A DNA stretch of 64,000 nt. It comes from Labia minor (Eukaryota > Arthropoda > Insecta > Dermaptera > Spongiphoridae). Of this stretch, positions 24,352 to 35,382 are shown piece by piece. The position numbers were made by a program, and so were the translations under genes. Each line of letters starts with the position of its first letter. Positions within the stretch are counted from its first letter, which is position 1. Where the stretch lies: NCBI GenBank assembly GCA_963082975.1, contig OY720350.1, forward strand, positions 62,001 through 126,000, read 5' to 3'. Under the pieces are notes generated by a model. It saw only the letters and a program-made list of their open reading frames with translations, ran no database searches and was not told the DNA's origin.

Positions 24352-24505
24352 TTTGATATAGTAGACAAGTAGAGAGAGAAAGAGCGTCATCGCCGCCCGC
24401 CTGGTTTAAGTTGGCATACGCACTCACACAATGAAATCGACTGACTGACTGAGCGAGCGTTCGCTCGAATAGGAGCCCCTGGCATTTAGGCAACCAGCAA
24501 TACAA
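24352..24505 (-). promoter_or_regulatory. Candidate first exon with TCAGT initiators
   Basis: An island of balanced base composition in AT-rich DNA. On the minus strand it reads CGCTCGCTCAGTCAGTCAGT, then TCGATTTCATTGTGTGAGTG, and ends TCAAAAGC|GTAAGTG, a strong splice donor at about 24351. Repeated TCAGT is the arthropod initiator motif. It would fit a 5' UTR exon spliced to the candidate exon at 19703. An open frame of 61 codons spans the island but includes the promoter-like part, so it is not taken as coding. Confidence 0.3.
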
Positions 24506-25140
24506 GCCACCCAATTTAAACTTGAAATATTTAAATAGTATACTCTATTATTAATTATTAATCGTATTAATTCTGCATCTAATATTTCCATAAAAATTTT
24601 TAATAACCAGGCAAAAATTTTAAAATAAATTTATATATTTGAATTTTCTAATATAAGAAACGAATGATTATCAATTTTAATGGAATTTAGATAAAAAATA
24701 AACAAATAAAAATTTTAAAAGAAACTACTTATTGGAAAATAAAATATGAATTATAGTATAATATCAAGATAATATGAAGATGTGTGATAGATATATCAGT
24801 ATATATTAGGTTTTTTTGGAATATTGTTTTGATATTTTCATAAATGTGGGTTTAAATAGAATTAATAAAAATAGAAAAGTAAAGAGCTATCAAAAGATGA
24901 TTTAATACGAGATAAAAAAAAGAAAATTTAATCAAAATTTAAAGGTACCTTAAGTCTATACCAGTCTATGCCAGTAGGTATAGATGATTATTAAGAATAA
25001 GTAAATTTGAAAATTTAGTTTATTTAATAAGTTAATTAGTGTTTCATATTTTCTCTCTTTAAATGACAGTGGGGTAAAAAAGATCATCCATCCCCTTTTG
25101 TATTGAATGAGGTGTGTGATTCTATCTATCCGATCATAAA

Positions 25141-25713
25141 GATTTAAAGATGAGGTCACCGGGGAATGGGGGAGACTGCATAACAAGAAATTGCATGGCC
25201 TCTCTGCATCTTCAGAAATAGTTAGGGTTATAAAAGAGAAAAAGCTGCGATAGACAGGGCACGTGGTTTGAATGGGAGAGGAAAAAGATATTGGTGGGGA
25301 GACCGATTGGAAAACGTCCGCTTGGTAAACCAAGGACGCGTAGGAAGGGCCGTAAGAGAGATGGGAGAGGGTAGGAGTTGGATGGATGTGGCTCAGGATA
25401 GGGACACTTGGAGAAATGTAGTTTTTGCGGCCAAGACCTTTCGAGTATCTTTGAGCCACATAGATAGATAGATCGATAGATATAACATATACAATAATAA
25501 TAATATATATAATGAATTTACTAATTAAATTAAAATATATTTTAAATAAGAACACAAAAAGAAATGAATGTTTTATGTAATATACTGATTGAAACAAAAT
25601 GGATGAAAACCTTTTACTACTTTCAACCACAAAATACTATGTACCACTCGGGGGTACAGGGGGCGGAGCCCCGTCTAGGTGTGAAGAGCGCCGAAGGTGC
25701 TCTGAGCAGCTAG
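25141..25713 (+). mobile_element. RTE-like LINE 3' fragment, second copy
   Basis: Begins within DEVTGEWGRLHNKKLHGLSA and runs through AGHVV, RDTWRNVVFAAKTFRVSLSH and the AT-rich 3' UTR (ATGAATGTTTTATGTAATAT). It then reaches the hairpins GGGGGCGGAGCCCC and GAGCGCCGAAGGTGCTC, ending TGAGCAGCTAG before T. It is about 90% similar by eye to 20640-21167. The long minus-strand frame over it is not coding. Confidence 0.75.
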
Positions 25714-25902
25714 TTATATATATAAAAATCGATGATATCGAGATTGAGAATTAAATATAAATTGTACCATAATAAAAAAAATATTTTGTGACAATTTTGT
25801 AAACAATTTGTAAAACATAATTAATTTTAATTTATGTAAGTATATTAATTCTATTTAATTAAAATAAATTGAAGATAGAAAGCCCTAATTCAAATTAGCT
25901 GG

Positions 25903-26520
25903 AGTGTCTCCACTCGACTATCTCCCAATTTGAATTGGAATAAATAACATAATATATTATATTTAAATTAAATTTAATCAATTATATAAATTATAAATTA
26001 AAATTAATAAATAATATTTATTAAACCAGCGCGTGTTTGGCTCTTTGTTGATGGCACCACGTCACATGTTGGCGCCTGAGATTTGCAGTGTTAAAAAATT
26101 AATTCTGGTATTTCAGCGATTCAATCAAGCTGAAATTCTATATATAACAGTTTTATACAATTTTTAATGATGTGAAAAACTATCAAACATATATCTATTT
26201 TTACGGTCACTTTAGAGGAAAAAAAATCAAAACGTTGTAGGTAATGACCTTCTTCCAGAAGAGCTACATTTCTCAAAAGTTGATAGAAAACTACGAATTT
26301 TGAATAATGCCCATGTACCAAATTACTAATGATTCTAGCTCAAACTGTTTTTGAGTAATCTTGTCTACGTACACACACACACACACACATACACATACAC
26401 ACATAGACATTTTTCTCAACCTTAGTGAAAATGATTCAGAAACCTTCAAAACGTATAAAAACATCAAAATCTCAACATCGAAAATTTTCGTGATCGCAAT
26501 ACTATCTCTGACGAGATAGT
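25903..26520 (-). repeat. Family B repeat, copy 2
   Basis: Shares the whole length of copy 1: GAGTGTCTCCACTCGACTAT at the left, AACCAGCGCGTGTTTGGCT, CAAAACGTTGTAGGTAATGA, a shorter (CA)n at about 26371, and CGAGATAGT at the right. The CA tract is the main length difference. A Helitron protein remnant begins directly after it. Confidence 0.75.
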
Positions 26521-26529
26521 AAAAGGACG

Positions 26530-27240
26530 CTTGAATAGAGAAAAAACATAGATGCCGAGAACGTCTTAACGAGAAGGTCCTAGAGATGCATGTCCGTCAA
26601 ATTAGCTAGAGAACCCCCTGAACAGACGCAAGAACGAAGAAATATAAATGCACAATCACAGGCTCACAGACTATCTATCTTCTGAATTATCTAATTATCG
26701 CATTCGATTATCACAATAACAATTAATAGGAAAAATACATGTTACGCATAGAGAAGTATTTATTGAAAACCAAGTTATTTATCATGATTGCTGGGTAATG
26801 GATTCCATTTGTCAGTTTTGTGGCTCCTTAAATTTTCACATAAAGAGCACCCGGCAGAAAAAATAATATAACAGTTGTTGCCACAGGGGTAAAGTAAAGT
26901 CAAGTTACCTAAACCCACAATAGTAAATGGCATGATTTTGGAATATCCAGTGTTATAACGAAATTTATTGGCAATTCATAGCAACCAAATTATAAAAAAT
27001 TTTAGAGAAAATAGAAGAGCTTATAACACACACACAGTTGTGTTTCATTCGCGTCGATGGGTGCAAAAACTGTTGGAGTCCTTACGTTTTCAAAGTAAAT
27101 ATTCAAGTATATCACAGAACTTCACATTGAAACCCACAATACGGAGATACAAAAAAGTACGCCCAACCTTATGTCATGGATTCCTAACAGGCAACAGCCC
27201 AAAGATTAGCGCAACCAACATATGTCAATATTAAACAACA
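26530..27240 (+). pseudogene. Helitron Rep/helicase protein, N-terminal remnant
   Basis: Translation in shifting frames gives a leader typical of insect Helitrons (KLAREPPEQTQERRNINAQS). Next come YHDCWVMDSICQFCGSLNFH, a stop, YNSCCHRGKVK, then KPTIVNGMILEYPVL and QIIKNFRENRRAYNTHTVVF. The spacing C-x2-C then CC-x-x-GKV, followed by F-x-E-N-x-R-x-Y-N, is that of the helitron-like N-terminal domain. Rolling-circle HUH and helicase motifs are not present. Stops show it is dead. Confidence 0.7.
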
Positions 27241-28948
27241 ACTTATCGACAAAAGAGATCGTTTTTTTAATTTTTTAATATCCAGGATATTTTCTATGTA
27301 CAAGTAGAGTCAGAGGTGAGATTATATGCTAAGGATTGTACAATCGAGGATTGTTTGATATTCAATATAAACGCATCAGCAAAATTTATTAATATTTCGA
27401 GGGAAAGCCTTAATATTTTGCTTACAAGAATTATTATAATTTTTTTGTTCAGACATAAAATATAAATAATATTAAATATAAGATGAAATAACTATTGGAG
27501 TACTTAGTTTTTAAAACTATAAAATAAAATAAAACGATAAAAAAAAAGTTAATAATTTTTTTTAAATTGATATCAATAAGAATTATATTAAATTTCGAAG
27601 AGTTTTCTAAAAATACCCCTAAATAGAAAGAAAATGTATTATTATATGTATATATAAATATATACGATATACATAGGGAGGTTATTTATAAGGTAGATAT
27701 TATATAATACTATTAAAATAATTGAAACAAAATTTATATAATAATAATAATAATAAAAAAGAAAAATTTTTTATTTTTCCAATATTTCACCATATTTCAA
27801 CTATTATCATTATCACCATCATAATCAATATATCATAAATTTAATAATAATAATAATTATAATAATAAAAATAAATCAACAAGAACAACATTATCATTAA
27901 CAACAACATCAACAACAACAATTATCTTAATATTTATTTATTATCAACCTGTTTATATGTATAAGTTATAATATTATATAGGTATTTATTTTTCTATATA
28001 ATTACTTTGTAAAATATATAATAATATTTTTTTTATTTGATTTTAAATTTTCTCTCTCATTGCTTATTTTTAACTTAAAATTTATTTATTATCATTATTA
28101 TGATTAATTATTATATCATATTATTTATAATATAAACTAGAATATGAATATATAGGTTATACATCAAAATATTTATTTATTATCACATTAAATAGATTAG
28201 ATATCATTAAAAGCGTATTATTATTATTATTATTATTATTATATTACGATTATGATTAATATTATTATTAAATTATATATATATATCAAATATAAAAATT
28301 TGATAAATTAAATAAATAAATAGATATTTATTGGATTTTTACTATTATTAATCGATTTCAATACACTTTCTTCTCAGCATAGAGCTGGGAAACTTTTACT
28401 AACTAATTAATTAAAATAAATATAATATAAGCAAAGTGTTTATTATTTTTATTTATAATTAATAATAATTTTTTGTTGTTATTTATAATCATAAATAATT
28501 TTTAAAATATATTAAACTAAATATAGGTGGAATATAGGTATGTGCATTCAATCTCTTATTATGAAAATAACATTTTCTTATGTTGTATACACAGGTAAGT
28601 TTATTTATTTATTTTTAATAAAGAATATTACTAAATATAATAATAAAAATGGTGTTTCTATTTGAAATACCAACTATAGAATTAGGATATTAAAATATTA
28701 TTTAATTATTTAATTAATTACTTTTTCAAGGGGTTTGTATCTGTTAATTTTTTATTTTATTATTATTATTTATATTTAAATAAAATTCTCAATATTTTTT
28801 AAATTAAGGCCATAATTTATTATTATTTGTAAAAAGTAAAGATTAAAATTTAAATGTGAGAGAATGTCTATTTAATATAAATATTTCTATTATATCATGT
28901 TTCTACTATATATTCTAATAATTAAAAGGTATTCAATCTAACAAAATA

Positions 28949-28991
<43 letters not shown>

Positions 28992-29335
28992 TTCTCTATC
29001 AATAATTTTTACAATTTTTATTAAATACATTAAAAATACATAAAGAGTTATTTGGTTGGTTTTGTGAAAGTATTTAATTATGTATGTACTATAAATATAA
29101 TTATAGCTATCTACTCGTATGTAGGTATGTGTTTTCATTGACTTTTCAACATTCATAATTTTTATTTTTTTATTCGAAAGACTCTTCTCACCTTTTCATA
29201 CTCTTTCTTTATTTTAGAAAATATTTAATATATATAAATAATAAATAAATTTGGTAAAAGAGAGAAGAGAAAACTCTATTATTATTATTATTATTATTAT
29301 TACTGTTATTAATAATTTATTTATGAATTTAATAT
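27241..29335. other. AT-rich intergenic sequence downstream of VPS13
   Basis: Simple AT-rich DNA with AAT/ATT triplet tracts (27740-27760, 28218-28240) and (TA)n at 28952-28985. It includes the VPS13 3' UTR at its right end. No exon-like segment was found. Confidence 0.6.
29316..29321 (-). terminator. Candidate poly(A) signal of VPS13
   Basis: AATAAA on the minus strand only 15 bases past the stop codon; a second copy is at 29208-29213. The more distal one gives a more normal 3' UTR length. The surroundings are over 80% AT, so chance hexamers are expected. Confidence 0.3.
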
Positions 29336-31522
29336 TTAAAGTTCAGCCGGACATGGTTTATCTTCCATATTTAATATAAGAACCGTTTCAATATTTGCCT
29401 GAATCCAATCAAGCACACGTGAATCAGAACATTCTATAATACGTTCACCACCTGATGATACACTGTAGATTTCATCCTAGAATAAAATTAATAATAATAA
29501 CAATAATTATATTAGAGAGAGGGGTGAGTTTCCTATTTTTTCTTACCTGTCGAACTTTTAATACAAGTTTATTACCGAGAACGTGTGGCACTGCCATTAT
29601 ATCATCAACGCGTACATGCCAATCCACATCCCATGGACCCCATAATCGACATTTACTAATTAAAAATACATGTCTAAAAATTTAAAAATTAAATAAAAAT
29701 TAAGAATTTTATTTAAATATTGATAATAATAATAATAATAATAAACAACTTACTGAATGGTGACAAGTGCAATCGTTGATGCGTCATTACTTAATGGCGC
29801 ATGCATCCAATAAATATCACGGTCAGCGTAATGCCCTTTAGCAATGGAATTCATTAATAATAATCCTGTGGCTTGTATGAATGAAAACGGTTTGGTGCCC
29901 TAAAAAAACAATTGACCGTTTCTCTTTTGGTAAATAATAATTATGCATGAATGTACCATATCAAGATTTTCTATTGAGCCAGGATGAGGGTTTGGAATCA
30001 GTGATCCCTTTCAGACATGAAACACACACTTTGGGAATGGGTTAGTAAAATTAAGTGGGGCCATAAGCTTCTAGCTCAGTGATTCATAACCTTTTTTTTG
30101 AACGGTTTAAAAATTTGGCAGCACACAAACAAAAAGATATGCAAGTGTAAAAGTTATTTACTTATTTACCATATTGAAAAAAGTTGAAAATGTTTAAGAG
30201 CCTGATCGCAAAAACATTTTAACTTTTTTTTTTTACATACATATAAAATAAATATGTACTTTTTCTTAATTTGAACTTTACATTTGTAAAATTTGGCGGC
30301 ACATTTAGAAAATCGCGCGGTACACAAAAGTGCCGAGGCACAGTGTTTGAAAATCACTGCTCTAGCTCAACCTGGCTCAATATAAATCAATGTGAATCTC
30401 TCCTTGGTACATATTATAATTAATCAATTACCGTATATGAATTAACATATCGTGGTAATCGTGTTCGTGTTATCATATCATCACCAATTTCAATTGCTCT
30501 ACAACAACAAAAAAAAAAAAATATATTATATAATTAAATAATGGAAATTTCATACAATCTATTTAGAAGTGTTGTTTTAATCACCTTTTAATGCCATCCG
30601 AGGTCATCGCAATTAAATCTTGAATACCGGCAGTGGGTTTGGTCATTAAGCCTAATAAACCTTTGCCGGGCCCTTTAAAAAATGCCTCTACACTATCTTG
30701 GGGCCCAGCTAAATCAAATTCATAAACATTAATGTAAAACATAAAATATTTTAATATGTACCTATATAGGTATATTTACACTAATATAAGTATATACTAA
30801 ATATTCTATTAATATAATTAATTAATAGGTTTAGTTAAAACAGTTAATTTATTATTACTTGTCTATTAACATTTCACATTTACTAATTTTAAATAAAATA
30901 ATTGTTAAAATTAAGTTGTTCTATAAATAAATAAATGATGATATTTATCTTAAAATTTATAACAAGATATTTTTGAAATTATTAATAAAAAAAAATAATA
31001 TATATGTATAGGACTCATCTAATAATTTAATTAATTAATTAAAAAAATTCCTAATTTATACTACATAGAATATTAAAAGAAAAGAACTATAATAAACAAC
31101 TTTTTTCTCAAATGCTCTTATGAACAAAGAAAGAAATACAAACTTACTAAACATCATTGGTTTAACGATAACACCAGATAATGCTAAAACAACACCCAAA
31201 GTGAATGTTTTACTTGCTTCTATAATTAATTCAGGAACATCACTCGGCTGTTGTAAAGAAAAACGACGTTTCTATTTAAAAAACAAAAAGAACAATAATT
31301 ATATATAAACGTGTATATATAATAATATGTATAATTAATTATATATATTTTAAATACTTTTTTATATTCTTGTTCAAAATTAAGCTGTTGTAATATATCA
31401 CTGATAGAGCCACTTATAAGTGTTGGTGTGCCAATTGTATCACCACCAAAAACATGCCCCATCAATACTTGTGCAGAATGACAAAGTCCGTCGGCAAATT
31501 CATCAGGACTTTCCAAGGCACC
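29336..31522 (-). other. Vps13: VPS13 exons 27-33: ATG2-C-like amphipathic region and C-terminal PH-like domain
   Basis: Residues about 1557-1853. Exons 27-29 align almost without gaps with the VPS13A/C block GPxxFxxG ... DYxxKRR ... FFKGxGKGL; this region binds membranes and lipid droplets in known members. Exon 30 has RTRLPRYV. Exons 31-33 (HVFLISKCRLWGPWDVDWHV ... VLDWIQANIE) fit the terminal PH-like fold. The Gly-rich motif of other VPS13A/C proteins is altered here (GHVFGGDTIG). Intron 29900-30431 holds a hAT-type insertion. Confidence 0.85.
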
Positions 31523-34192
31523 CTTAAATAGTTATATCTATTATTAATAAATAAATTAATTTATTATTATATTTATATTCATCTAATTGAAAATTCAATC
31601 AAAATTTGAATTTTGGTGATTGTTTAGATGGATTTGTTTACATTACAATAATATAGAAATATACGAGATATATAATTATACATATCCACCATTGAATTTT
31701 TTTATATAATAAATTATTTCTTATCTTAAATTAAATTTACCGGTTAGTTTATAAAATCCCGAACTCGTAATGGGGAATGTGATAAAAGTTTCATCAGCAA
31801 GAACGACACAAGGAAGACTTTCGCAGTTGTTTACCAGAAATCAATTCACAATTTGTGTAAGAAAAATTTATTTTGCTTGACAATGTTCCATGTTCCAGAT
31901 CTATGCGTTTGTATGGAATAATGCGAGTCTGATAAGTGATAAGTGCAAATGTAAATAAGTTGTCCGAACCGACCGACGGTTTGAAATAAATTAATTCCCA
32001 GCTACAGAAACAATTTCAAATAATTTTAATATATCTACTAATGTAATAAAAATTAGATATGGATACATAAATAATAAATATAAACATTTTTAATTTATAA
32101 TATATATATGCAAGACCAGGCTGTGACGTCATGAATGGCTGGATGACGTCATATAATTTTAAATCAAGAAAAAACTAATAAAGATGATTTTCCCGAGGAT
32201 AAAACCAATACAAAGTGCATGATTCGTGGTGATATATAAAAAAATCTCCTCATGTGAAATTTGGTGTGAAAATAACCCTTCCCTTCCTATCGTCGATCGC
32301 TAATACTACCACTTTCAGTTTCCGGATTTGCACCAAAAGTTGATCAATTCATTCTACTAATGCATTAAGTAAATATACCAAATTTCATCAAAATCGGTTG
32401 AGCCGTTCAGGCTGTACACATCTATACGGACACACAGACGGACAGACGTCATGCTAAAAATACTTTTTTCTGTTAAGAAAATGCATGATTCGTGGAGATA
32501 TGTAAAAATCTCCACATGTGAAATTTGGTGTGAAAACAATACCTCCCTTACTATCGTCGGTCGGTAAAAATTTGGCAAACTTTGTAATTCTATATGTCCT
32601 AATAACATAATATGCTTAAATAAGTAAACATAAAATATTTAGTAATTCTTACTAATATCATTTAACGTTATTTGAAAAAATGTTTTTAATTTTCTTTATG
32701 GGCTTAGTTTGTTTTTATAGGTATCTGCAGTGTTTTTTTTTTTGTTACGTGGAACTGTTTTGAACAAGCTTATGTATGCATTTTTTAATTTCACAACACC
32801 TGTCAGGCCCTTATTCAAATTTCGATCAGTATATAAATGTATATGACCTAAAATCAACATTTATTGACTTTTTAATTATAAAATATAAAATATTGTCCAA
32901 TCAAAAAATATCTTTCTGAGTAGTAAATACTCAAAAAAACCTGCACTCTAAATCTACTGACCCAATAAGTCATGATATTTATCACATATACCATTACGAG
33001 TTGGATACTCAAATTTAGTAGTGATTATGGTGATAAGTGCAAATGTTAAAATATGAGCTGTGGCCAGGCACGGAACCGACCTACGATTTGAGTCAAAGTA
33101 ATTTCAAAACAACATTATATATATATATATGTATAAAGTATAGAAAAAAAATATTTTTAAAACTTGAATTAAATTGACTAAACTATATTATCTTGGTTTT
33201 TATTTTTAGTTTAATTACTCAATTATTAATTACTACTATATTTTAAGGGAAATATTTTCCGACGATGAATATAAAATTAATACTTTGTAAAATCCCACTT
33301 CCGGTTTCTGGATATACACCAAAAGTTGATCAATTCATCATACTGTTGCATTAAGTAAATATACAAAATTTTATCAAAATCCGTTGAGCCGTTCAAGCTG
33401 TACATATCTATACGTACACACAGACAGACGGACAGATAGACATCATGCTAAAATACTTTTTTCTGTTAACAAAATGTATGAATCGTGGAGATATGTAAAA
33501 ATCTCTACATGTGAAATTTGGTGTGAAAACAATACTTCCCTTACTATCGTCGGTCGGTAACAATCTGGTAAGCTTTGTAATTCTAAAGCAATCTAATACT
33601 TCCAAAGAAGTAAACTTACTACATGTAATGCAAATAAATGATTTCTTTTCTCCATAGAATATGGGTTTGCTTTGTTTCCACAAAGTAATCAGAATTTATG
33701 ACATTCCCATTACGAGTTGGTAGGTCTCAGGGCATGTCAGACTTCCTTTATAAAACCGCTAATTGGTAAGGTGTGTCCAGGGGGTGGAATTTAAATAAAA
33801 TTAGTTTAGTTATAATGCTAGATCATAGTACGTAACGGGTAAATATGATAAATTATTTCATATATGAAATAATTTATCATATTTACCCGTGGTGATTATG
33901 TATAATCACATGTAATTTTCTATAAACATCGATTTATCATTTTTACTATAACATATATATATATATATATACTAGCTGCTCCGAGCGCCTTCGGCGCTCT
34001 CCACACCTAGACGGGGGCTCCGCCCCCTGCACCCCCCCGAGTGTCCCTATATTCTGAGCTATAACCAACTAACTCCTACCCTGTCCCATCTCTATAGTTT
34101 TTTATATATGTTTATTTATGCAGAAAAAATTAATTGACATAATTATTAATTTAATTAAATAAAATTTAATTTAATAAATTATTAAAATATAT

Positions 34193-34230
<38 letters not shown>

Positions 34231-34971
34231 ATTTTTATCTGCACATTGCTCAGAATTTATATTACCGCCAAATTAACGCCACCAGCGCCTCTATGATCTA
34301 GCATTATAACTAAACTAATTTTATTTAAATTCCACCCCCTGGACACACCTTACCAATTAGCGGTTTTATAAAGGAAGTCTGACATGCCCTGAGACCTACT
34401 GAATATACATAAAAAATTTCATAAGAATCGGTCCAGCCGTTTCGGAGGAGTATTTTTTCAAAGTTTTGTGACACGAGAATTTTATATATAAGATATATAT
34501 ATTATGAAAAATTATTTCTTGGGTATTTTCACGTTTAATTGTGAGATTTGAGTCTCTGCATTTCGTTTCAAGAGAATTTATTTTGGATTCTGGGTCCTAG
34601 TCTGTGTGACCAAGAGACGATTCAAAGTAAATCCAAAATCTTCCACTCATTTAACCCAAAATCCCTACCTCGACTCTTGCCACACAGACCCTAAAACTCA
34701 AAAAAAATTCACAAAAGAAACCCTAAAAATTCCCTCCTAAATAAATTATCTTTAAAGTATCGCCAAAATGAGCCCCGAAACGTAGAGACTCGAATCTCAC
34801 ACTTAACCGTGAAAATATAATCAGGAAATAAATTTTCATAATAATTAAAACTTTCACAGAAAACAAACAAATATATATATATATATGTTGGTTTAGGTTT
34901 CCGTGAATTTTATTGTTTTCAATCAAAACAATCTCACAAAAATACGTGATCATATCCCTGATAAATCTGAT

Positions 34972-35002
<31 letters not shown>

Positions 35003-35351
35003 CATTAGGATGAACTGAACTCAAAAAACAAAACAAAAAAAAATTAATTTCATTAGGAATATTTATTTTTATAATTATTCACAAATCACTACACCACAAT
35101 AATAATATCAACAAAAAAAAATAAAGAAAAGAAAAGAAATTTTAAAATTACCAGAAAAGGTTCATAGAAATCATCGAAACCGGTTGTAAAATAATGTGCA
35201 TACGGATTACCAAGGACGTCCATTGCAAGCACCGAAACATATATTTGTTGTAAGAGTTGTGTAGCATAATGTTGATAAATTGATGAAAATACTTCAGATG
35301 GACTTGCAATTGTTCCACGTTGTTCCATGTAAGTTAATCTAAATAGTAATT

Positions 35352-35382
<31 letters not shown>

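Larger units (their letters stand above)
33721..34398. repeat. Perfect 107-bp inverted repeat around a 464-bp core
   Basis: Left arm 33721-33827 and right arm 34292-34398 are exact reverse complements over 107 bases (TAGGTCTCAGGGCATGTCAG at the left start, CTGACATGCCCTGAGACCTA at the right end). The core contains a perfect 56-bp palindrome at 33835-33890, a reversed CTAG hairpin module at 33972-34090 and a (TA)n tract. The right-hand boundary continues into a repeat also seen at 48060-48140. Confidence 0.9.
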
